From Paractinoplanes tereljensis (GTDB lineage Bacteria; Actinomycetota; Actinomycetes; Mycobacteriales; Micromonosporaceae): 64,000 bases of DNA. Of this stretch, positions 40,250 to 48,559 are shown piece after piece. How positions within the stretch are numbered: the first letter of the stretch is position 1; each line of letters starts with the position of its first letter. The stretch lies in contig NZ_BOMY01000013.1 in NCBI RefSeq assembly GCF_016862435.1, positions 124,001 through 188,000 on the forward strand, read 5' to 3'. The notes below the pieces were generated by a model, which was not told where the DNA came from, did not search any database, and worked only from the letters and a program-made list of their open reading frames with translations. The translations under genes were made by a program, and so were the position numbers.

Positions 40250-40825
40250 ATGACTGTTGTGGTGCGTACCGGGGAAGATGTTGATCTGGTTGGGGTTGGG
40301 GATCTTCATTTTCGGTCTCGGGCTGACTCCTATGCGCACATCCTGTCGGCTGACGCTCTTGGGTCGCTGTCCGGGGAAGTGCTTGGGGCCTGGTGGAGTG
40401 AGCGCTGGAAATGGGAGCGGGACACGCATCGGCTGACCGTCGCGGAGCAGGACGGGCGGCTTGTCGGGTTCACCTATGTCGGGCCCAGTGAGGTTGACGG
40501 GGCCGCTGAGCTCTACGCCATTCACGTCGATCCGGCGCTGGTCGGCAGTGGGGTCGGGAAGCTGCTCATGATCGACGCGCTCGGGCGGCTCGCCGAGATC
40601 AGCGACCGCCGGGCCGTGCTCTGGGTTCTTGAGGAGAACGCGACGGCCCGGCGTTTCTACGACCGGGGTGGCTGGCGGCCGGACGGCGCCACCCGGGTCG
40701 AGGCAGTGGGCGGGGAGCCGGTGCCGCAAGTGCGTTACAGCCTGGATCTCACCCGCCCGGACGGCCCTTCGACCGCCCGGGCGCTCCCCCGAGATGTCTC
40801 TTCATCGTCGGGGATCACCGGCTAG
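40250..40825 (+). CDS. GNAT-family N-acetyltransferase
   Basis: A 191-residue single GNAT domain. Motif A appears as YAIHVDPALVGSGVGKLLM with the acetyl-CoA phosphate loop; motif B appears as WVLEENATARRFYDRGGWRPDG. The substrate is unknown. GTG 40247 and ATG 40250 are adjacent in-frame starts. The first 200 bases use more T and fewer GC-rich codons than surrounding genes (for example GTTGGGGTTGGGGATCTTCATTT), which may point to a different origin or a recently acquired 5' part. Confidence 0.88.
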   Translation: MTVVVRTGEDVDLVGVGDLHFRSRADSYAHILSADALGSLSGEVLGAWWSERWKWERDTHRLTVAEQDGRLVGFTYVGPSEVDGAAELYAIHVDPALVGSGVGKLLMIDALGRLAEISDRRAVLWVLEENATARRFYDRGGWRPDGATRVEAVGGEPVPQVRYSLDLTRPDGPSTARALPRDVSSSSGITG

Positions 40826-40859
40826 GCGCCCAGGCAGCGGACCGGCAAGCAACCGGCAA

Positions 40860-43055
40860 TCAGCCGGACATGGCCAGGTGGAACTGCTCCCGCTCGTCGC
40901 CCTCCAGGCCGAAGGCGTCGGCCAGCAGCCGCATGGTCTCCGGGCGGGACCGCCCGGCCTTGCCGGATTCCAGGTAGCGGATGGTGCGCACGCTCAGGCC
41001 GGTGCGTTCGGCCAGGTCTTCCTGCGACATGCCGCGGCGCAGGCGATGGCCGCGGATGCCGGCCCCGGCGGGCCGGTCCGGAGAACTGGCGGGGGCGAGC
41101 TTCCGGCGTATGTCGGCGGCGAGCGGATGGCCGAGGTCGGCGAGGATTTCGTACGCCTGACGGCGGCGCTCGTCCGCCGACTCCGCGTCGTGCAGCGACT
41201 CGTGCAGGTCACCGAGGTGGGCAAGGATCTGGGCCGCGAGCACCGGGTTGTCGATCTTGCGGGCCAGCCGCAGGCCCTCCTCCAGGTGCCGGGCCGCGTG
41301 GTCCTGTTCGCCGAGGAAGAGGTGCAGCATGCCGAGGGCGTCCCGGGTGATCGCCTCGTTCTCCCAGTCGCCGGACCGCTGCTGCAGGGCCAGGGCCCGG
41401 GCGAAGTGCGTCAGCGCGATCCGCGGCTCCGCGCGCTGCGCTTCGTACCACCCCACGGCAAGCGCCGCCTTGCCCTCCCAGATCGGGTCGTCGAGCGTGC
41501 CGAACAGTTCGAGGGCCAGCTCGGCCTCGGCCATTGCCCGGTCCTGATCGCCCTGCAGCCACCACAGGTAGGACAGGATGAATCGGCACTCGGCGATGCC
41601 GGCTACGTCGCCGGCCGCCTCCACCAGGGCCAGCGCCTGGCTGATGTGGGCCTGCGCCTCGTCGAAGCGCTGACGGCGGCCGTCCGCGACGGCCAGGAAC
41701 GAGTACGCGTATGCCAGGGCCGGGCCGTTGGCGAGGGTGGCCGCCGCGTCCAGGGCCACCGCCCAGGCGGCGCCCTCGTCGTCCCAGCGCTGTTCCTCGT
41801 GCAGAAACGAGTCGAGCGCCCAGCTCAGCTGCCACGCCTGGGTGTCCAGGCCCTCGTCGCGGGCCTGCCGCACCGCCGCCAGCAGCGTTTCCCGCTCGCC
41901 GCGCAGCCAGTCGATGGCGTCCTTCATGTCGATCAGCGGGTTGGGCCGGACGTCGTCGGCCGGCGCGGCCAGCGTCATCGGGATCGGCGCCCGGGTCGGG
42001 TTGAGCACCAGGTCGGCCTGGTAGGCGGTGTGCGTGTAGTGGTCGAGCAGCCGGGTCAGCGCGGCCCGGCGGTCGGCGGCCGATTCCAGCTCGCGGGCCA
42101 GCTCACCGGCGTATGCCCGGATCAGGTCGGGCATCGAGTATCGCCCCGGCAGGGGCTCGGCGAGCAGGCCGGACTCGATGAGTTCGCGCAGCGTCCGGCG
42201 GGTCTCGGCGGGCGGTTGCCCGGCCAGCGCGCAGGCGGCGGCGAGCGCGAGGTCCGGCCCGGCGGCCAGCCCGAGCAGCCGGAACAGCCGGGCGGTGGGG
42301 GCCGTGAGCCCGTGGTAGGACCACGAGAACACGGCCCGGAGGTCGTCGAGGGCGTCGAGGCGACCGGCCGGCCGGCGCAACTCGGCGGCCAGCGCCGCCA
42401 GCGCGGCCAGTGGGTAACCGGCGGTGCGGATGCGGGCGGCGGCCAGGGTCAATGCGAGCGGCAGCCCACCGCAGGCCCGGATGATCTCGGCCTCGGCTGA
42501 CGGGTCGGTCTCCTCGGGGCCGAGCCGGTGCCGGAACAGCGCGGTGGCGTCGGCCGGGGGCAGCGCCGCGACGGCGAGCGGCCGGGCGCCGACCGCGGCC
42601 ACCAGGCCGGTGAGCCGGCTGCGGCTGGTCACCACCGTGCGGCTGGCCTCGCCGGCCGGGAGCAGCGGGCGCACCTGCTCGTCGTCGCGGGCGTTGTCGA
42701 ACACCAGCAGCAGCCGGGCCGACGCGGTCAGCCGGTGGTAGAGCCCGAGCCGGCCGTCGAGGTCGGTCGGCATCGCGCCGGCTTCGACGCCGAGCGCGGC
42801 CAGCAGCAGGCGCAGGCCGTCGGACGGCTCGCGCGGCGCGGAACTGTCGAATCCGCGCAGGTCGAGGTGGAGACACCCGTCGGGGTAACGGGACGCGACG
42901 CGACGGGCCCAGTGCACGGCGAGGGCACTCTTGCCGGTGCCGGGCGGGCCGAAGACGACCGTGACACCGGCCGGATCGACGTCGAGCTGGGCGAGCTCGG
43001 CGTCGCGGCCGGAGAACCCGGAGATATCTGGGGGGAGCTGCGCAGGAACGGACAT
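40860..43055 (-). CDS. NB-ARC/TPR regulator with C-terminal XRE-type HTH
   Basis: A 731-residue STAND-type regulator. An N-terminal NTPase has Walker A FGPPGTGKSAL (about residues 33-43), Walker B LLLVFDN and the NB-ARC GGLPLALTLAAARI motif. A long TPR array follows (about 330-645), with repeats such as GMLHLFLGEQDHAARHLEEG. The last about 65 residues form a helix-turn-helix (RLRRGMSQEDLAERTGLSVR). In most actinobacterial NB-ARC regulators (AfsR/SARP, XRE-NB-ARC) the DNA-binding domain is at the N-terminus, so this order is reversed. ATG 43055 is preferred over GTG 43091 because a TATAAA-like box lies at 43092-43097. Target genes are unknown. Confidence 0.85.
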   Translation of the reverse strand: MSVPAQLPPDISGFSGRDAELAQLDVDPAGVTVVFGPPGTGKSALAVHWARRVASRYPDGCLHLDLRGFDSSAPREPSDGLRLLLAALGVEAGAMPTDLDGRLGLYHRLTASARLLLVFDNARDDEQVRPLLPAGEASRTVVTSRSRLTGLVAAVGARPLAVAALPPADATALFRHRLGPEETDPSAEAEIIRACGGLPLALTLAAARIRTAGYPLAALAALAAELRRPAGRLDALDDLRAVFSWSYHGLTAPTARLFRLLGLAAGPDLALAAACALAGQPPAETRRTLRELIESGLLAEPLPGRYSMPDLIRAYAGELARELESAADRRAALTRLLDHYTHTAYQADLVLNPTRAPIPMTLAAPADDVRPNPLIDMKDAIDWLRGERETLLAAVRQARDEGLDTQAWQLSWALDSFLHEEQRWDDEGAAWAVALDAAATLANGPALAYAYSFLAVADGRRQRFDEAQAHISQALALVEAAGDVAGIAECRFILSYLWWLQGDQDRAMAEAELALELFGTLDDPIWEGKAALAVGWYEAQRAEPRIALTHFARALALQQRSGDWENEAITRDALGMLHLFLGEQDHAARHLEEGLRLARKIDNPVLAAQILAHLGDLHESLHDAESADERRRQAYEILADLGHPLAADIRRKLAPASSPDRPAGAGIRGHRLRRGMSQEDLAERTGLSVRTIRYLESGKAGRSRPETMRLLADAFGLEGDEREQFHLAMSG

Positions 43056-43101
43056 GGCGGTCGCCGCACCTCCACTATGGACCGCTCCCACTTTATAGGT
43101 G

Positions 43102-43157
43102 GGCGGGAGCGCGCGACCGAGTTATTGCGGGGGAACCTGTGGTCACGCGCTCCCGCC
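43102..43157. promoter_or_regulatory. Long inverted repeat upstream of the NB-ARC regulator
   Basis: A 12-bp perfect arm pair (43102-43113 with 43146-43157) plus four more pairs (43115-43118 with 43141-43144) after one mismatch encloses a 22-base loop. It sits just upstream of a TATAAA-like sequence (minus strand, 43092-43097) that could be the -10 of the regulator gene. It may be an autoregulatory operator or an RNA hairpin. The rest of the 327-base gap up to 43382 shows no gene that I can recognise. Confidence 0.5.
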
Positions 43158-43382
43158 AACCGCCCCGCCCCAAAACCGGGGGTCGCGCCTGGCCGGAGGC
43201 GCTGGACCAGCGGAGGCGTGCCGGTCCTGACCAGTTGTAGGGCGGGTCCTGGTGCGGGATGCCGCGGCGCTGGCGGGGCGCAGCGGCATCACCGCCGGGA
43301 GACGTCGGCCGGGCTGGAGAGCCGGGGCCTGCCGGGGGAGGTCAAGCTGTCGGCGACGTCGAAGCGTGGTGCGATGGAGTTG

Positions 43383-43685
43383 TCAGTAGTGGAGATCGCC
43401 GCGGTTGTGGTACCGGGCACCTCTGTCCATGTTGTCCCCGAAGCCGGGCATGGCCCGAATGCTGTTCAGGTCGTGCCGAAGGGTCCATGCCTCCCGCCAC
43501 GGTCGGCGGGACGCGGTCTCGGCGCGTTCGGCCAGGCGGCGCGGGGCGCACGGCCATCGCCATCCGCACCAGACGCAATTACCTTCGTGATCCGCCTCGG
43601 CGTGCCGTCCCAGCATCTGCTGGGCGTCTCGCCAGAGAAGGCGGTCCACAATGTCGGGCGGCACTGACTGGTCGGCGATGACCAT
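43383..43685 (-). CDS. Small Cys/Trp-rich protein (CxWCGWxWPC motif)
   Basis: A 100-residue protein starting at ATG 43685, with GGAG eight bases upstream. The core HEGNCVWCGWRWPCAPRRLAE holds CxxC plus a further Cys with flanking His, a plausible metal site, followed by REAWTLRHDLNSIR. I recall similar uncharacterised proteins in Micromonosporaceae, which makes it a real gene despite its size. It could be a zinc-binding adaptor. It shares an upstream region with the HtrA-like protease; TGTATTACA, a TGTA/TACA palindrome, lies at 43705-43713 in that gap. Confidence 0.65.
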   Translation of the reverse strand: MVIADQSVPPDIVDRLLWRDAQQMLGRHAEADHEGNCVWCGWRWPCAPRRLAERAETASRRPWREAWTLRHDLNSIRAMPGFGDNMDRGARYHNRGDLHY

Positions 43686-43850
43686 CCGTCACACTCCGTC
43701 GGGATGTATTACAACCTCCGGTACGTCAGATACAACCGCAGGAAGCTCACCCAGCGTCGGACACCGCGTGCGATGAGTGATGGGGGTGTGTTCGCCGTGG
43801 GCGGACGCGGGGTCGGCATAGACCTTGACCAGCGGGTTGTTGACGCCGAC

Positions 43851-44795
43851 ATGGATACCGAACACACGGGTGTCGAACCTGGGGCACTCGATGCCTACAG
43901 CCGCGTCGTGACCGGTGTCGCCACGAGCCTGCTCCCCTCGGTCGCCGCGCTTTCGGTGCGCAGCGCCCGCGGGGCCGGCGCCGGCTCGGCCGTCACCTTC
44001 ACCGACGACGGATTCCTTCTCACCAACGCCCACGTGGTCGCCGGCGCGACCGGCGGCACCGCCGACTTCGCCGACGGCACCGAGACGAAATTCGACGTGG
44101 TCGGCGCGGACCCGCTCTCCGACCTCGCCGTGGTCCGGGTGCACCACCCGGGCGCACCGGCGGCACCGCTCGGCGACGCCGATCTGCTGAGGATCGGCCA
44201 GCTGGTGGTGGCGGTCGGCAACCCGATGGGCCTCGCCGGATCGGTCACCGCCGGGGTGGTCTCCGGGCTGGGCCGGTCGCTGCCGGCCCGGGACGGCCGC
44301 CGGGTGCGCATCATCGACAGCGTCATCCAGACGGATGCCGCCCTGAACCCCGGCAACTCGGGCGGCGCGCTGGCCGATTCGACCGGCACGGTGGTCGGCA
44401 TCAACACCGCAGTCGCCGGGTACGGCCTGGGCCTGGCCGTGCCGATCAACTCGACCACCCGCACGATCATCGGCGAGCTGGTCGCCACCGGCCGGGTCCG
44501 CCGGGCCTGGCTGGGCGTGGCCGGCATGCCCACGCCGCTGCCCCCGCCCCTGGCCACCCGCCTGGGCCAGAAGCTGGGCCTGCGGGTCGTCGAGGTCGTC
44601 CCGGGCAGCCCGGCCGGAACCGCCGGGATCTACCTGGGCGACGTGCTGATCTCGGCGGGCGGCCAGCCGCTGCAGACCGTCCAGGCCCTGCAGCGGCTCA
44701 TGCTCAGCCCCGCGATCGGCGCCAACCTCCCGATCACCCTGCTACGCAAGAACGCCCTGGTGGACGTCATCACGGTGCCCGCCGAACTGAGCTAA
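43851..44795 (+). CDS. HtrA/DegP-like serine protease with PDZ domain
   Basis: A 314-residue S1C protease. The catalytic triad is His in LTNAHVVAG, Asp in LSDLAVVRV and Ser in NPGNSGGAL. A PDZ domain occupies about residues 215-305 (GLRVVEVVPGSPAGTAGIYLGDVLISAGG). It has neither a transmembrane helix nor a signal peptide near the start (MDTEHTGVEPGALDAY), unlike most actinobacterial HtrA proteins; an upstream in-frame ATG at 43704 adds 49 charged residues, not a membrane segment. It may therefore act in the cytoplasm. Only one base separates its stop from the convergent CBS gene. Confidence 0.9.
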   Translation: MDTEHTGVEPGALDAYSRVVTGVATSLLPSVAALSVRSARGAGAGSAVTFTDDGFLLTNAHVVAGATGGTADFADGTETKFDVVGADPLSDLAVVRVHHPGAPAAPLGDADLLRIGQLVVAVGNPMGLAGSVTAGVVSGLGRSLPARDGRRVRIIDSVIQTDAALNPGNSGGALADSTGTVVGINTAVAGYGLGLAVPINSTTRTIIGELVATGRVRRAWLGVAGMPTPLPPPLATRLGQKLGLRVVEVVPGSPAGTAGIYLGDVLISAGGQPLQTVQALQRLMLSPAIGANLPITLLRKNALVDVITVPAELS

Positions 44796-44796
44796 C

Positions 44797-46155
44797 TCAG
44801 CTCAGATGGGCGAGCAGGTCCTGCCGGGTCAGGACGCCGGCCGGCTTGCCGTCGATGAGGACCATGGCGGCGTCCGCCTTCTCCAGGAGGGCGACCGCCT
44901 CGGTCACCGGCTGCCCGCCGCCGATCATCGGCAGCGACTCGACCATGTGCCGCTCGATCGTGTCGTGCAGGTGGGCCTGCCCGGTGAAAAGCGCGTCCAT
45001 CAGGTCCTTCTCCGCGATCGACCCGGCCACCTCGCCGGTGACCACCGGCGGCTCGGCCTTGAGCACCGGGAGCTGGCTCACGCCGTACTCCCGCATGTAG
45101 TCGATCGCGTCGCGCACCGTCTCGGTCGGGTGCACGTGGATCAGCGGCGGGGTGCGGCCGTCCTTGCCCGCCAGGGCGTCGGCGACGGTGGGCGCGTCGC
45201 CGTCGCCGGTGCGCAGGAAGCCGTACCGGGCCATCCAGTCGTCGTTGAAGATCTTCGAGAGGTAGCCCCGGCCGCCGTCCGGCAGCAGCACCACGATCAC
45301 GTCGTCCGGACCGGCCCGGCGGGCCACGTCGAGCGCGGCCACCACGGCCATCCCGCACGAGCCACCGACCAGCAGGCCCTCCTCGCGGGCCAGCCGGCGG
45401 GTCATCTCGAACGAGTCGGAGTCGGAGACCTCGATGACCTCGTCGGTGATGTCCCGGTCGTAGGCGGTCGGCCAGAAGTCCTCGCCGACGCCCTCCACCA
45501 GATAGGGCCGCCCGGTGCCGCCGGAGTAGACCGAGCCCTCCGGGTCGGCGCCGATCACCCGGACCGTGCCCTGCTCCTTGAGGTAGCGCCCGACTCCGGT
45601 GATCGTGCCGCCGGTTCCGACGCCGGCCACGAAGTGGGTGATCCGGCCGGCCGTCTGCTTCCACAGCTCGGGGCCGGTCTCCTCGTAGTGCGACCGGGGG
45701 TTGGCCGGGTTGGAGTACTGATCCGGTTTCCAGGCGCCGGGCGCCTGGGCCAGCTTGTCGGAGACGTTGTAGTAGGACCGCGGGTCTTCGGGAGCGACCG
45801 CGGTCGGGCACACGACGACGTCGGCGCCGTACGCCTTGAGAACGTTGCGCTTGTCCTCGCTGACCTTGTCAGGGCAGACGAAGATGCATTTATAGCCGCG
45901 CTGCTGCGCGACGAGGGCCAGGCCGACACCGGTGTTTCCGCTGGTCGGCTCGACTATGGTGCCCCCCGGGCGAAGCAGGCCGGCCTTCTCGGCGTCCTGC
46001 ACCATCCGTAGGGCGATCCGGTCCTTGACCGAACCGCCAGGATTGAAGTACTCGACCTTCGCCAGCACCGTGGCGGAGATGCCCTCGGTGACGTGGTTCA
46101 GCTTGACCAGGGGTGTGTCACCGATGATCTCGACGACATTGTCGTAGTAACGCAC
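44797..46155 (-). CDS. Cystathionine beta-synthase
   Basis: A 452-residue PLP enzyme that condenses homocysteine with serine to cystathionine. PLP lysine is Lys44 in GGSVKDR; EPTSGNTGVGLALVA is the substrate loop and GVGTGGTITGVGRYL the phosphate-binding loop. Two CBS domains (about 335-452) form a Bateman module that may sense adenosyl ligands. There is no N-terminal heme domain, which is usual for bacterial members. Combined with the cystathionine lyase/synthase at 32717-33868 it completes reverse trans-sulfuration. Confidence 0.93.
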   Translation of the reverse strand: MRYYDNVVEIIGDTPLVKLNHVTEGISATVLAKVEYFNPGGSVKDRIALRMVQDAEKAGLLRPGGTIVEPTSGNTGVGLALVAQQRGYKCIFVCPDKVSEDKRNVLKAYGADVVVCPTAVAPEDPRSYYNVSDKLAQAPGAWKPDQYSNPANPRSHYEETGPELWKQTAGRITHFVAGVGTGGTITGVGRYLKEQGTVRVIGADPEGSVYSGGTGRPYLVEGVGEDFWPTAYDRDITDEVIEVSDSDSFEMTRRLAREEGLLVGGSCGMAVVAALDVARRAGPDDVIVVLLPDGGRGYLSKIFNDDWMARYGFLRTGDGDAPTVADALAGKDGRTPPLIHVHPTETVRDAIDYMREYGVSQLPVLKAEPPVVTGEVAGSIAEKDLMDALFTGQAHLHDTIERHMVESLPMIGGGQPVTEAVALLEKADAAMVLIDGKPAGVLTRQDLLAHLS

Positions 46156-46158
46156 GCC

Positions 46159-46503
46159 CTAGATTACGACGACGCGATCCCGCTGCTTCTCCCACTCCAG
46201 GAAGCGCTCGGTTTCGGCGAGCACCGTGCCGGCCAGCCAGGTGATCATGACAGCATCGTCAGCAAGGCCAACGACCAGCAAAAACGCCTCGGGAATGAGG
46301 TCGATCGGCGACACCACGTACGCCGTCGCGGCGGCCATCAACGCCAGTCGCATGCCACCGTCGTACTGGCCTGTCGCGCTCGCCTTGAGCATCCGCGGAA
46401 CGGCCGCGATGCGCTTGCTCAGCGACGGTCCGCCGCGCGAGCCCCGCATCAACTGCCGGGCCAACGCGGTGAAAGCCGCCGTCCGCTTCAACGTCTTAGC
46501 CAC
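46159..46503 (-). CDS. DUF1232 (YkvA-like) membrane protein
   Basis: A 114-residue protein with the DUF1232 signature AATAYVVSPIDLIPEAFLLVVGLADDAVMI, which spans two hydrophobic helices around an SPIDLIPE turn. Role unknown. GTG 46503 is chosen because GGGGAG lies five bases upstream; the frame is open further upstream only as antisense to the SGNH gene. It is close to the CBS start (three bases), so it may be in the same transcript. Confidence 0.85.
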   Translation of the reverse strand: MAKTLKRTAAFTALARQLMRGSRGGPSLSKRIAAVPRMLKASATGQYDGGMRLALMAAATAYVVSPIDLIPEAFLLVVGLADDAVMITWLAGTVLAETERFLEWEKQRDRVVVI

Positions 46504-46609
46504 AATTTCTCCCCTCGGTTCCTCAAGCATGACGTGGGCCCGCCATGATTGCTTCTCGCCGCAACGAGTTAGCCTCGAATTCCAAGCCGGATCTGGGAGG
46601 GGGATACCC

Positions 46610-47674
46610 ATGAGCGGCATCGAAATCACCGCCGAGGACTGGCGCCGGATAAAACTGGCCGGCCAGATCGTCGGCGGAGTGACCGGCACGCTGGCCGGAC
46701 TGACCGCCCTCTCGGCCGGGGTCCTGCTGCGGCAGGCGGCCGGCGCCCGCCGGATCATCCCGATGGCCGAGGCCCCGCCGCCGCGCGGAGACGGCATCTA
46801 CGGCGCGAAATTCGGCGGCAAGCCCCTCACCATGGTCGTGCTCGGCGATTCCTCGGCCGCGGGGTACGGCGTGCACCGTCCCCGCGAGACACCCGGCGCC
46901 CTGCTGGCCACCAGCGTGTCCCGCCGCCTGCACCGCCCGGTGAAGCTCTACCGGGTCGCCGTGGTCGGGGCCATGTCGTCGGGCCTGCCCTACCAGGTGG
47001 ACGCCGCGCTGGAATACGCGCCGGACGTCGCGGTGATCCTGATCGGCGGCAACGACGTCACGCACGCGTCGGCCCGGGTGATGGCCGTGCGCTACCTGGG
47101 CGACTCGGTGCGCCGGCTGCGCGCGGCCGGCTGCAAGGTCGTGGTCGGCACCTGCCCCGACATCGGCGCGATCCAGCCGATCAAGCCGCCGCTGCGCTGG
47201 CTCGCCCGCAAGTGGAGCCGTGACCTGGCCGCCGCGCAGACGGTCGCCGTGGTCGAGGCGGGCGGGCGCACGGTGTCGCTGGTCGACCTGCTCGGCCCGG
47301 TGTTCGAGGCCGACCCGGCCCGGATGTTCAGCTCGGACCACTTCCACCCGTCCGCCGACGGCTACGCGCGGGCCGCCTCGGTGATGCTGCCGACCCTGCT
47401 GGCCGCGCTCGGCGAGGACGACCGCCCGGCACTGGCCGCCGGCGAGGGCGTGCGGAGCCTGGAGGAGGCCGCGCAGGAGGCGGTCAATACGGCCGGCACC
47501 GAGGTCAGCCCGGCCAAGGTGGGCGGGCGCGAGCGCGGTCCGGCCGGGCGCTGGGCGGTGCTGCGCAAGCACCCCTGGTTCGGCGAGCCGCGCACCTGGT
47601 TCGGACATAAGGCATCGGTTCCGAGCGGCCGTCCGGCGGCGGGCGCCGTAGGCTGGACCCCAGCGGATCAATAA
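46610..47674 (+). CDS. SGNH/GDSL-family hydrolase, membrane-anchored (copy 1)
   Basis: A 354-residue esterase/lipase-fold protein. One hydrophobic helix (about residues 18-42) anchors it, and the SGNH domain (about 70-265) follows. All four blocks are visible: GDSSAAGYG (Ser), a GAMSSGLP block (Gly), GGNDVTH (Asn) and SSDHFHPSADGY (Asp-x-x-His). A charged C-terminal tail of about 80 residues follows. A long GGGAGGGGG precedes ATG 46610. The next gene is a related, shorter SGNH protein, a tandem duplication. Confidence 0.9.
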   Translation: MSGIEITAEDWRRIKLAGQIVGGVTGTLAGLTALSAGVLLRQAAGARRIIPMAEAPPPRGDGIYGAKFGGKPLTMVVLGDSSAAGYGVHRPRETPGALLATSVSRRLHRPVKLYRVAVVGAMSSGLPYQVDAALEYAPDVAVILIGGNDVTHASARVMAVRYLGDSVRRLRAAGCKVVVGTCPDIGAIQPIKPPLRWLARKWSRDLAAAQTVAVVEAGGRTVSLVDLLGPVFEADPARMFSSDHFHPSADGYARAASVMLPTLLAALGEDDRPALAAGEGVRSLEEAAQEAVNTAGTEVSPAKVGGRERGPAGRWAVLRKHPWFGEPRTWFGHKASVPSGRPAAGAVGWTPADQ

Positions 47675-47701
47675 CGTCGTCGTTACGCAGGGAGGCGAGA
47701 G

Positions 47702-48493
47702 ATGGCGGGGCTGAACGCACGGATCGGCAGAGCAGCGGCTACCGGTCTGCTCGCCGGCGCGGTGAGCGGGGTCGCTCTGCTCGCCGGCGAAGTGCTCGCC
47801 GCCAAGGCCCGGCGCTACGCGAAACCGACAATGGGCCTGGCCCTGCGCACCTCGATGGGCCGGCTTTCCGCGCCCTCGGTGCGCCTGGTGCTGCTCGGTG
47901 ACTCGGCCGCGATCGGGGTCGGCGTGGAGTGGCTGTCCGAGACGGTCGGCGGCCAGCTGGCCCGGCTGCTGGCCGAGGGCGGTGCCGACACCGGTGAGCG
48001 GCACGTGCTGCTCTCCAGCGTGGGCGTGGCCGGTTCCCGGTCGGCCGACCTGGGCACCCAGGTGGCCCGGGCGCTGCTCGGCGAGCGGCCCGACGTGGCC
48101 GTGGTGCTGATCGGCGCGCACGACGCGACAAGCCTGCGCAGTCCCGAGGAGTCGGCCGAGCTGCTCGGTCAGGCCGTCCGGCGGCTGCGTGACGCGGGCG
48201 TGCGGGTGGTCGTGGGCACCTGTCCCGACCTGGGCGCGCTCCGCGCGATCGCGCCGCCGCTGCGCCAGGTGGCCGGCCTGCTCGGCCGCCGGATGGCGAA
48301 GGCGCAGGCCAAGGCGGTGCTGGCGGCCGACGGCGTGGTGGTCGACCTGGGCGAGGAGACCGGCGCGGTCTTCCGGGCCGACGCCGGCACGTTCTGCTAC
48401 GACGGCTTCCACCCCTCCGCCGACGGTTACCGGGTCTGGGCGCACGCTCTGTACCCAGCCGTGGCGAAAGCGGCGATGAGCCCTCTCCGATAA
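47702..48493 (+). CDS. SGNH/GDSL-family hydrolase (copy 2, altered block III)
   Basis: A 263-residue paralogue of the preceding gene with an N-terminal hydrophobic helix (about residues 10-32), GDSAAIGVG (nucleophile Ser) and DGFHPSADGY (catalytic His). Block III, normally GxND with an oxyanion-hole Asn, reads GAHDATS here, so His replaces Asn. The change could lower or alter activity, or mean a specialised role. It lacks the C-terminal tail of copy 1. The 27-base gap between the genes suggests one transcript. Confidence 0.88.
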   Translation: MAGLNARIGRAAATGLLAGAVSGVALLAGEVLAAKARRYAKPTMGLALRTSMGRLSAPSVRLVLLGDSAAIGVGVEWLSETVGGQLARLLAEGGADTGERHVLLSSVGVAGSRSADLGTQVARALLGERPDVAVVLIGAHDATSLRSPEESAELLGQAVRRLRDAGVRVVVGTCPDLGALRAIAPPLRQVAGLLGRRMAKAQAKAVLAADGVVVDLGEETGAVFRADAGTFCYDGFHPSADGYRVWAHALYPAVAKAAMSPLR

Positions 48494-48559
48494 AAAGATG
48501 ACCGGCGTGTGACAAAGTTGCACTCGCAGAGGTTGTTACTCACCGGTTAACGTGGGTTC

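Noticed and set aside
42528..43667. 379-codon plus-strand frame across the NB-ARC gene start and the following gap
   Set aside because: It is antisense to NB-ARC and to the small Cys-rich gene, and its translation shows no domain.
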